Below are positions 53,506-64,000 of a stretch of DNA of 64,000 bases, one piece after another. Origin of the DNA: Thioalkalivibrio thiocyanodenitrificans ARhD 1 (GTDB taxonomy: Bacteria > Pseudomonadota > Gammaproteobacteria > Ectothiorhodospirales > Ectothiorhodospiraceae); contig NZ_KB900536.1 in the NCBI RefSeq assembly GCF_000378965.1, forward strand, positions 1,415,765 to 1,479,764, given 5' to 3'. The notes beneath the pieces were generated by a model, which worked only from the letters and a program-made list of their open reading frames with translations, was not told the DNA's origin and did no database searches. Within the stretch, counting starts at the first letter, position 1; every line of letters begins with the position of its first letter. The translations under genes were made by a program, and so were the position numbers.

Positions 53506-55566
53506 ATGACACCCAGTACCGCCCACGCACAGGGGGCCGGCGCCCCGGTCCACCTGCCCACCAGCGTCGTCAAGCGCAACGGCCAGCGGGCATCCTTCAA
53601 CGGGGAGAAGATCATCTCGGCCATTCGCCGCGCGGGGGCGGCCACGGAGGAGTTCGACGCGCAAGAGGCACGCCGCCTGGGCACGCAGGTGGTCAAGGTC
53701 ATCGCCCACCGTTTCCAGGGCGAGGCGCCGGCCATCGAGCAGATCCAGGACGTTGTCGAGCAGGTGCTCATCAGCGCCGATCACTTCCGCACCGCGCGGG
53801 CCTACATCGTCTACCGGGAACAGCACAAGCAACTGCGCCAGGATCGGCGCACCCTGGTGGACGTGGCAACCTCCGTGAACGAGTACCTGCACCGCCAGGA
53901 CTGGCGCGTGAACGCCAATGCCAACCAGGGCTATTCCCTGGGTGGACTGATCCTCAACGTGTCGGGCAAGGTGATCGCCAACTACTGGCTGAGCCACGTC
54001 TATCCCGCCGAGATCGGCGAGGCCCATCGCGAGGGCGACATCCACGTCCACGATCTCGACATGCTGGCAGGCTACTGCGCCGGCTGGTCGCTGCGTACCC
54101 TGCTCCACGAGGGATTCAACGGCATACCGGGGAAGATCGAGGCGGGACCCCCGAAGCACCTTTCCAGCGCCGTGGGCCAGATGGTCAACTTCCTCGGCAC
54201 CCTGCAGAACGAGTGGGCGGGCGCCCAGGCCTTCAGCTCCTTCGACACCTATCTGGCCCCCTTCGTGCGCAAGGACCAGCTGCCCTTTGATCAGGTCAAG
54301 CAGTGCATCCAGGAGTTCATCTACAACCTCAACGTCCCCTCGCGCTGGGGCAGCCAGACGCCGTTCACCAACGTCACCTTCGACTGGGTGTGTCCCGAGG
54401 ACCTGCGCGAGCAGGTGCCGATCATCGGCGGCGAGGAGATGCCGTTCACCTACGGCGATCTGCAGGAGGAGATGGACCTGATCAACCGGGCCTACATCGA
54501 GGTCATGACCGCGGGTGATGCCCGGGGCCGGGTGTTCACCTTCCCCATCCCTACCTACAACATCACCCCCGACTTCCCCTGGGAGTCGGACAACGCCGAC
54601 CGCCTGTTCCACATGACCGCCCGCTACGGCCTGCCCTACTTCCAGAACTTCCTCAACTCGGAACTCAAGCCCAACATGATCCGCTCCATGTGCTGCCGGC
54701 TGCAGCTCGATCTGCGCGAGCTGCTCAAGCGCGGCAACGGCCTGTTCGGCTCGGCGGAGCAGACCGGTTCACTGGGAGTGGTCACGGTCAACTGCGCGCG
54801 CCTGGGCTATCTGTTCCGCGGCGACCGCGAAGGGCTTTTCGCCCGCCTCGATGCCCTGCTGGAGCTGGGGCGCAACAGCCTGGAGATCAAGCGCAAGGTG
54901 ATCCAGCACCACATGGACGCGGGCCTGTTCCCCTATACCCGGCGCTATCTCGGCACCCTGCGCAACCACTTCTCCACGCTGGGCGTGAACGGCATCAACG
55001 AGATGATCCGCAACTTCACCCACGACGAGCACGACATTGCCAGCGAGTGGGGCCATGCCTTCGCCGTGGAACTGCTGGACCACGTGCGCGCCCGGCTGAC
55101 GGAATTCCAGGAAGAGACCGGCCACATGTACAACCTGGAGGCCACCCCCGCCGAGGGCACCACCTATCGCTTCGCCAAGGAGGACAAGCGCCGTTTCCCG
55201 GACATCCTCCATTCGGGCAGCGACGATGGGCCCTACTACACCAATTCCAGCCAGCTCCCGGTGGGCTACACCGACGACCCCTTCGAGGCCCTGGAGATGC
55301 AGGACGCCCTGCAGACCCGCTACACCGGAGGCACGGTGCTGCACCTCTACATGAGCGAGCAGATCTCCAGCGTCGAGGCCTGCAAGGCGCTGGTGCGGCG
55401 GTCACTGGAGCGCTTCCGGCTGCCCTACATCACGGTGACGCCCACCTTCTCCATCTGCCCGACCCACGGTTACCTCTCCGGGGAACACGCGTTCTGCCCG
55501 AAATGCGACGCGGAGATCCTGGAACGCAAACGAGCCGAAAGCGCCGAGAGCGCCCATCTCAACTGA
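53506..55566 (+). CDS. nrdD: anaerobic (class III) ribonucleotide reductase, large part lacking the glycyl-radical segment
   Basis: A 686-residue protein. An N-terminal ATP-cone (about 20-110: VKRNGQRASFNGEKIISAIR) is followed by the class III catalytic body (NANANQGYSLGGLILNVSGKVI, YPAEIGEAHREGDIHVHDLD, NVPSRWGSQTPFTNVTFDW, FPIPTYNIT). It ends with the zinc-site region SICPTHGYLSGEHAFCPKC and 19 more residues, then a TGA. The glycyl-radical motif that normally follows within about 40 residues is absent. It is found instead in the separate small gene 17 bp downstream. GGGGGAG precedes the ATG. The enzyme reduces nucleotides to deoxynucleotides without oxygen. Confidence 0.95.
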   Translation: MTPSTAHAQGAGAPVHLPTSVVKRNGQRASFNGEKIISAIRRAGAATEEFDAQEARRLGTQVVKVIAHRFQGEAPAIEQIQDVVEQVLISADHFRTARAYIVYREQHKQLRQDRRTLVDVATSVNEYLHRQDWRVNANANQGYSLGGLILNVSGKVIANYWLSHVYPAEIGEAHREGDIHVHDLDMLAGYCAGWSLRTLLHEGFNGIPGKIEAGPPKHLSSAVGQMVNFLGTLQNEWAGAQAFSSFDTYLAPFVRKDQLPFDQVKQCIQEFIYNLNVPSRWGSQTPFTNVTFDWVCPEDLREQVPIIGGEEMPFTYGDLQEEMDLINRAYIEVMTAGDARGRVFTFPIPTYNITPDFPWESDNADRLFHMTARYGLPYFQNFLNSELKPNMIRSMCCRLQLDLRELLKRGNGLFGSAEQTGSLGVVTVNCARLGYLFRGDREGLFARLDALLELGRNSLEIKRKVIQHHMDAGLFPYTRRYLGTLRNHFSTLGVNGINEMIRNFTHDEHDIASEWGHAFAVELLDHVRARLTEFQEETGHMYNLEATPAEGTTYRFAKEDKRRFPDILHSGSDDGPYYTNSSQLPVGYTDDPFEALEMQDALQTRYTGGTVLHLYMSEQISSVEACKALVRRSLERFRLPYITVTPTFSICPTHGYLSGEHAFCPKCDAEILERKRAESAESAHLN

Positions 55567-55583
55567 AAGAGGAGACGAGAACG

Positions 55584-55751
55584 ATGCAGCAAGTGACCAT
55601 GCAACACTCCGAACTGCGTGACGAGGAACGCCAGCGCTGCGAGGTCTGGACCCGCGTGATGGGGTATCACCGCCCCGTGGCCGAGTTCAACCCCGGCAAG
55701 AAGAGCGAGCACGGGGAGCGGCAACACTTCCGCGAACACAGGGCCGCGTAA
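55584..55751 (+). CDS. separate glycyl-radical segment of class III ribonucleotide reductase
   Basis: A 55-residue protein in a different frame from nrdD, with its own ribosome site GAGGAGACGAGAACG. It contains RCEVWTRVMGYHRPVAEFNP then GKKSEH, which is the conserved C-terminal glycyl-radical region of fused NrdD enzymes; the radical glycine should be G27 in RVMGY. The preceding 18 residues are hydrophilic and may help docking. The product must bind the large NrdD protein so that NrdG can make the radical. This is a split gene rather than a broken one, since both parts have good starts. It is followed by a palindromic repeat. Confidence 0.88.
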   Translation: MQQVTMQHSELRDEERQRCEVWTRVMGYHRPVAEFNPGKKSEHGERQHFREHRAA

Positions 55752-55760
55752 GCGCAATAC

Positions 55761-55837
55761 GTAGGGCGGATAAGCGCAGCGCATCCCCCGGCCACTGCCC
55801 GGGCATGCCGGATGCGGTTGCGCCTTATCCGGCCTGC
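55761..55837 (+). repeat. REP-like long hairpin
   Basis: GTAGGGCGGATAAGCGCAGC and GGTTGCGCCTTATCCGGCCT pair across about 35 bases, forming a longer version of the units at 52978 and 53145. A related fragment (GCCGGATAAGCGCAAC) occurs at the start of the window. It lies between the glycyl-radical gene and nrdG and may stabilise the upstream mRNA. Confidence 0.75.
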
Positions 55838-55931
55838 AGATCGACCAACGTGCGTTCCCTGTATGCCTGCCATCCCGGCGAGCGCGATGCCCAGCAAAGT
55901 TTCTTCATGTCTGAACAGCCGGATTCACCCA

Positions 55932-56651
55932 ATGTCATCACCCGTCACGGAGTTCCACAAAGCCATGGGCCGCCCCGGTGAGGTTCCGGAACTCTCTGTG
56001 GGCGGACTGACACAGCTCACCACCCTGGACCTGCCAGGCCGCCTGTCGGCGGTGGTCTTCTGCCAGGGCTGTCCCTGGCAGTGCGGCTATTGCCACAACC
56101 CGCACCTGATCCCCCGGGGGACCGGCGACCGCCCCTGGTCCGATGTGCTCCATTTCCTCGAACGCCGCCGCGGCCTGCTGGACGCGGTGGTCTTCAGCGG
56201 TGGCGAACCCACGCTGCAGTCCGGCCTTGGGCAGGCCCTGCGGGAGACGCGCGAGATGGGCTTTCTCACCGGCCTGCACACCGGCGGGCCTTACCCCGAG
56301 CGCCTGGCCCGGGTGCTGCCCCTGGTGGATTGGGTGGGTTTCGACCTGAAGGCCCCGCTGGAGGAGTACGCGCGCATCACGGGCGTGCCCGGCAGCGGCG
56401 CGCGCGCGGCCGAGAGCGCCCACCTGCTGATGGCGAGCGGCGTGGATCACGAGTTTCGCACCACCGTGGACCCGTCGCTGCTCGATGGAGTACAGCTCGA
56501 AAAGATGACCCGCTGGCTGGCGGCGCGGGGCGTCATGCGCCACGTCCTGCAGCGATGCCGACCACCTCCGGTGCACCTGGCGGACCCGCTGGACGACCCC
56601 GCCCTGCTGGAGCGCCTGCGGGCCCATGTGCCCGAGGTGGAAGTGAGATGA
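55932..56651 (+). CDS. nrdG: anaerobic ribonucleotide reductase activase (NrdG-like radical SAM)
   Basis: A 239-residue radical SAM protein. The cluster motif is C47-x3-C51-x2-C54 in CQGCPWQCGYCHNPHLIP. VFSGGEPTLQSGLGQALRE and LVDWVGFDLKAPLEEYARITG follow. It matches the longer NrdG variant (TIGR02495-like). It generates the glycyl radical on its partner, here probably the 55-residue protein encoded just upstream. The start at 55932 is chosen over upstream in-frame codons that lie in the repeat. Confidence 0.9.
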   Translation: MSSPVTEFHKAMGRPGEVPELSVGGLTQLTTLDLPGRLSAVVFCQGCPWQCGYCHNPHLIPRGTGDRPWSDVLHFLERRRGLLDAVVFSGGEPTLQSGLGQALRETREMGFLTGLHTGGPYPERLARVLPLVDWVGFDLKAPLEEYARITGVPGSGARAAESAHLLMASGVDHEFRTTVDPSLLDGVQLEKMTRWLAARGVMRHVLQRCRPPPVHLADPLDDPALLERLRAHVPEVEVR

Positions 56652-56800
56652 AGGCAGTGGCAAGTCTCAAGTGGCAAGCCCCCCAACCCTCCCCCGCGTC
56701 GTGGGGAGGGGGTCTTATACTCCTCCCTCTCCCTCAGGGAGAGAGCCGGGGTAAGGGTGACTCTCCTTGCCACTTGAGACTTGAGACTTGCCACTGCCTT
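56651..56800 (+). repeat. 150-bp inverted-repeat element built on a heptamer
   Basis: The left arm (56651-56678, AAGGCAGTGGCAAGTCTCAA...) and right arm (56766-56800) are complements, except that the right arm has one extra 7-base unit (ACTTGAG). The interior has CCCTCCCCCGCG and GGGAGAGAGCCGGGGTAAGG stretches that often occur in dispersed repeats. The arms use the same GGCAAGT heptamer as the tandem array at 63193. The nrdG stop and the end of the chaperone gene lie within it. Confidence 0.8.
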
Positions 56801-57521
56801 TATCAGGGCAGACCAGGCAATCCGACTGCATGTGATCGTCCACCGGCTCGCCGAAGGGTCGCGGCACCACATCACGAACGCGGCATTCCCGCTCCAGGAA
56901 ACGATCCAGCCACCGGGCGGCCTCCGGGAAGGGTGAGGCGGCATCGTTGCGTACCAGCCGCGCGGTCAGCGCGCCCTGCCAGCGCCCCAGGTGATCGTTG
57001 AGAAAGTCCCGCGCGGCATCGCGGGTCACCGACTCGCGCTCGGACCAGCCGTTGAAGCACGCGTACGCCTCCTTGGCCAACAGGGTGGCGTAGAACTCCA
57101 GTTGCACGGCCAGGTGGTCCGGCCGCTCGGGGGCGTCCTCGCGGACATCAATACCGAATGCCTGGTAGAAACCACTCACGTCCGCCAGTTCGGCGGAGGG
57201 TCCCGCAAGCATCCCGGCACTGCCGTAGGCCGCGGAGTGCAGCGGACAGGGTGTGCGCCCGAGAAACAGTCGTGCATACTCGGCACGCAGTGCTTCACCC
57301 TCCCCGTCATCCCAGGCGGACACGAACGCGGCCAGGGCGCGCCGGGCTTCGCCCTCTTCCGCGTCCCAGCGTGTCATGAACGTTGCCAGCGACCTGTAGA
57401 GGGCTTCGCTTTGTCCCGGCTCCGGATAGGCGAACAAGGGGGCCAATGTGCCGCACCGGTAGCTGCGATCAAGCATTGCCTGAACCTGCATCGACGAATC
57501 ATCGCGCGCTTCGACTCTCAC
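56715..57521 (-). CDS. TorD/DmsD-family chaperone of the molybdoenzyme (delta subunit)
   Basis: A 268-residue helical protein of the TorD family: YARLFLGRTPCPLHSAAYGS, ELADVSGFYQAFGIDVREDAPERPDHLAVQLEF split as in the family, and a CLVCP near the end. Such proteins guard the apo-alpha subunit until cofactor insertion and Tat export. The last roughly 25 residues (from about GSGKSQVSSGKESHP) are encoded by the inverted-repeat element, so the C-terminus is not ancestral. Only 3 bp separate it from the gamma gene upstream. Confidence 0.88.
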   Translation of the reverse strand: MRVEARDDSSMQVQAMLDRSYRCGTLAPLFAYPEPGQSEALYRSLATFMTRWDAEEGEARRALAAFVSAWDDGEGEALRAEYARLFLGRTPCPLHSAAYGSAGMLAGPSAELADVSGFYQAFGIDVREDAPERPDHLAVQLEFYATLLAKEAYACFNGWSERESVTRDAARDFLNDHLGRWQGALTARLVRNDAASPFPEAARWLDRFLERECRVRDVVPRPFGEPVDDHMQSDCLVCPDKGSGKSQVSSGKESHPYPGSLPEGEGGV

Positions 57522-57524
57522 GGA

Positions 57525-58358
57525 TCATTCCCCGACGGTCAGCGGCACCCAGTTGGACCACGCCTTGCGCGCGCCCACCTCGCCGCGAGTGCCGTTCCAT
57601 ACCGCAAAGGCGGCCGTGGTCTCGATACCGGGCGAGAACTCCGGGTCACCGGGGTTCTGGGGCGTCATAGGGCGCGTGATGGCCACCCGCCATCGACCGT
57701 CCTTCCACACGCCCCAGCCGTCGGCCTGCTGGACCGGCTTGACCGTGAGCGTACCCCAGCCCTTGGCCACCTGGTCGAGCACCGGGCTGTCGAACGGACG
57801 GGAGACGGGATTGTCCACGCCGAGCCCGCCCGTATAGGCGCGCGCATCCGTGAGGTTGAGCACCTCGTCCGGGTAGACGTCCACCAGCGCATAGGGATAG
57901 AGATCCCGGATATCCGCCTGGCCCTCCGAGAGGTCGCGCTGGAAGGCGGCCCGCCACTGCAGGATGTTCACCAGCCCGCCGGGGTTGCCCATCATGGGGC
58001 TGGCAGGGGACTGCACGGGAAACTGCACCGCCACCTGGTCGCCGAAGCTGTCGGAACGCAGGATGTCTTCCGGCTTCGGATCCTGCCACTCCACGAGCAC
58101 GCCGATCCAGCGGCCGTTGTGCACGGCGCGCACGGCGAGCTCGGTGACCGCGATGTCCGGGTGATGCGGCAGGGTCACGATCTGGGGATGCATGGTCACC
58201 TGCGCCGCGGGGGCGTTCGCCCAGTAGGCCGCCTCCGGGTCCTTGAGCGGCCCGGGCGCGTCCACGGCGACGGCGCTGATGCCGTTCGCCCCGGCTGCCG
58301 CTGCGAGAAACAGCGCCGCAAGCGCCGCGGTTCCCTTTGCGAGTGTCTGCTGCAACAT
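57525..58358 (-). CDS. gamma subunit, haem-b protein of a type II DMSO-reductase-family enzyme
   Basis: A 277-residue protein with a signal peptide (LAALFLAAAAGANG). It fits the EbdC/DdhC/SerC family, where one haem b is held by Met and Lys. M122 or M123 (SPMMGNPGG) and K265 (VGARKAWSNW) are the likely ligands. Its job is to pass electrons between the beta subunit and a periplasmic cytochrome. It lies directly between beta and the chaperone. Start assigned at the signal sequence. Confidence 0.88.
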   Translation of the reverse strand: MLQQTLAKGTAALAALFLAAAAGANGISAVAVDAPGPLKDPEAAYWANAPAAQVTMHPQIVTLPHHPDIAVTELAVRAVHNGRWIGVLVEWQDPKPEDILRSDSFGDQVAVQFPVQSPASPMMGNPGGLVNILQWRAAFQRDLSEGQADIRDLYPYALVDVYPDEVLNLTDARAYTGGLGVDNPVSRPFDSPVLDQVAKGWGTLTVKPVQQADGWGVWKDGRWRVAITRPMTPQNPGDPEFSPGIETTAAFAVWNGTRGEVGARKAWSNWVPLTVGE

Positions 58359-58369
58359 GTGCGTACACC

Positions 58370-59497
<1,128 letters not shown>

Positions 59498-59508
59498 ATC
59501 GGATCTCC

Positions 59509-63012
<3,504 letters not shown>

Positions 63013-63117
63013 GGTCGCAATCTCCGGTCAATCGTTTTTCTTATACGCAGATAAGGCGCACGCATCGGAAGTACCTAGCAGGTTGCATGGAATCCGGGGA
63101 CACACCCGGCCGGATTG

Positions 63118-63131
63118 TTGACCTAAGTCAA
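63118..63131 (-). promoter_or_regulatory. FNR/DNR-type site upstream of the molybdoenzyme operon
   Basis: TTGACCTAAGTCAA is a perfect TTGAC-N4-GTCAA dyad, 105 bp before the alpha-subunit ATG. It differs from FNR consensus by one base in each half but keeps symmetry, as DNR/NnrR-type sites may. Confidence 0.7.
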
Positions 63132-63192
63132 TTCAGGGACGGCAGAATGCCATGAGACGGGAGATGAGAAATGGGAAGTGTTTAAGGGCAGT

Positions 63193-63304
63193 GGCAAGTG
63201 GCAAGTGGCAAGTGGCAAGTGGCAGGTGGCAGGTGGCAGGTGGCAGGTGGCAGGTGGCAGGTGGCAGGTGGCAGGTGGCAGGTGGCAGGTGGCAGGTGGC
63301 AGGT
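63193..63304 (+). repeat. heptanucleotide tandem repeat array
   Basis: Four GGCAAGT units (63193-63220) are followed by twelve GGCAGGT units (63221-63304), then a partial GGCAGGG. The unit change is abrupt. The heptamer also builds the inverted element at 56651-56800, so the molybdoenzyme operon is bracketed by it. On the minus strand it reads as a meaningless LPPATCH repeat. Confidence 0.95.
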
Positions 63305-63323
63305 GGCAGGGCAGGATGATAAT

Positions 63324-64000
63324 GGAGTCTGTAATTCTTTTTGTGTAACTGCCTATCCCTGAGTGGCCCGGATTCGCTCGCCATGTTCGATTTCGAATCG
63401 ATGCATGGCGGCCTTCCAGTTCTGGATGGGCCGGGTCCAGCGCTTTGAGGCGCTCTGCACGGCCAAGAATACCACCTTCATCGCCGAGGCATCGCTGGGG
63501 AAGACACGCCGGTTCTTGGTGGCCTTGCGGATGACGCTGTTGAGCGATTCGATGGCGTTGGTGGTGTAGGTCACCTTGCGGATCTCGGGCGGATAATCAA
63601 ACAGCGGGATCACCTGTGCCCAGTGCCGGCGCCAGATCGGCCCAATGCTGGGATAGCGCTCGCCCCAGACGGCCTCAAAGGCAGCAAGCTGCGCCTCGGC
63701 CTGCTCGGCGCTCGCGCTGTGGTAGATCTGGCGCAGGTCTCGGCACACCGCCTTGCGCTCCTTCCAGGAGACGTAGCGCACGCTGTTTCTCACCATGTGC
63801 ACCATGCACAGCTGCACCCGCGCATGGGGGAAGGCCGCCTCGATGGCATCGGGGAAGCCGCTCAGCCCGTCCACGCAGGCGATGAAGATCTCCTTGACCC
63901 CCCGGTTCTTAAGCTCGGTGAGCACCGAGAGCCAGAACTTCGCCCCCTCGGTTTCGGCCAGCCACAGCCCCAGCAACTCCTTCTCGCCCTCGGTGTTGAT
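63324..64000 (-). mobile_element. IS256-family insertion sequence, left end (truncated by window)
   Basis: The element begins near 63324 with GAGTCTGTAATTCTTTTTGT, which looks like an IS256-type terminal repeat, 29 bp before the transposase stop. It continues past the window edge. It is immediately next to the heptamer array. Right end and target duplication are not visible. Confidence 0.8.
63353..64000 (-). CDS. IS256-family transposase, C-terminal part
   Basis: The visible 215 residues run INTEGEKELLGLWLAETEGA at the window edge to a TAG at 63353. Mutator/IS256 features are clear: FIACVDGLSGFPDAIEAAFP with the second catalytic aspartate, QLCMVHMVRNSVRYVSWKER (the C-x2-H region), and TTNAIESLNSVIRKATKNRR with the catalytic glutamate. 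No frameshift is seen, so the copy may be active. The N-terminal half lies beyond the window. Confidence 0.93.
   Translation of the reverse strand: MNTEGEKELLGLWLAETEGAKFWLSVLTELKNRGVKEIFIACVDGLSGFPDAIEAAFPHARVQLCMVHMVRNSVRYVSWKERKAVCRDLRQIYHSASAEQAEAQLAAFEAVWGERYPSIGPIWRRHWAQVIPLFDYPPEIRKVTYTTNAIESLNSVIRKATKNRRVFPSDASAMKVVFLAVQSASKRWTRPIQNWKAAMHRFEIEHGERIRATQG

Noticed and set aside
52927..54612. Long minus-strand frame covering the intergenic repeats and the first part of nrdD
   Set aside because: It is antisense to the well-conserved NrdD protein and runs through REP-like repeats. There are no recognisable domains.
55540..55600. Programmed frameshift joining nrdD to the glycyl-radical gene
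   Set aside because: There is no slippery run near the nrdD stop, and the small gene has its own strong ribosome site and ATG 17 bp later. A split gene explains the sequence better, though resequencing would settle it.
63193..63304. Possible CRISPR array
   Set aside because: Units are 7 bp and contiguous, with no spacers. No cas genes are in the window.
63133..63384. Small repetitive protein rich in LPPATCH on the minus strand
   Set aside because: It is only the translation of the GGCAGGT heptamer array. A period of 7 gives this pattern in any frame without stops, and there is no ribosome site.

Overview
The window looks like the chromosome of a GC-rich gammaproteobacterium with a respiratory, sulfur- and nitrogen-oxide lifestyle. 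The best guess from gene content is a Chromatiales/Ectothiorhodospiraceae-like organism. Supporting content: soxYZ, a complete nosRZDFYL operon, a class III (anaerobic) ribonucleotide reductase, the oxygen-independent ubiquinone genes ubiT/ubiU/ubiV, a type II DMSO-reductase-family molybdoenzyme operon, and an intact glyoxylate shunt (aceB, aceA, aceK). No phage and no CRISPR array were seen. The only clear mobile element is an IS256-family insertion cut by the right edge, plus small palindromic repeats and MITE-like elements. No rRNA or tRNA gene was recognised by eye.

Region 1-8 kb is the most unusual part. A class III nucleotide cyclase and a CRP-type regulator (cyclic-nucleotide pocket and CRP-like recognition helix both preserved) sit amid three transcription units for exported proteins: a TPR protein plus a tandem thioredoxin-fold protein, an unknown secreted protein, and soxYZ. 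Each unit is preceded by the same 15-bp CRP-like inverted repeat. Two of the three leaders are about 90% identical over about 113 bp. I read this as a self-contained cyclic-nucleotide regulon controlling a periplasmic sulfur/redox function.

Region 8-34 kb is mostly ordinary chromosome: DUF2058, a VTT membrane protein, DUF3581, a globin-coupled GGDEF/EAL protein, an MFS transporter, a GlcG-like protein, a 2-hydroxyacid dehydrogenase, PpiC, an FHA protein, a LysR regulator divergent from aceB, rraA, aceA, aceK, a nucleoside deaminase, a GAF/HD-GYP protein, a subtilase lipoprotein, a DsrE-like protein, methylmalonate-semialdehyde dehydrogenase, a SelW-like protein and class I aldolase.

Region 34-64 kb is an anaerobic-metabolism block. 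It holds a tightly overlapping operon yhcC-ubiU-ubiV-(lipoate ligase fused to DUF116), with ubiT divergent; nosRZDFYL; a periplasmic copper-delivery operon (PCuAC, Sco, unknown); mog; a radical SAM protein; nrdD with its glycyl-radical segment encoded as a separate 55-codon gene; nrdG; and an alpha-beta-gamma-chaperone operon for a type II DMSO-reductase-family enzyme of unknown substrate. FNR/DNR-type sites (TTGAY-N4-RTCAA) precede nosR, nrdD and the molybdoenzyme operon, suggesting co-induction on oxygen limitation. Several families of extragenic palindromes and a heptanucleotide tandem repeat decorate the gaps here.
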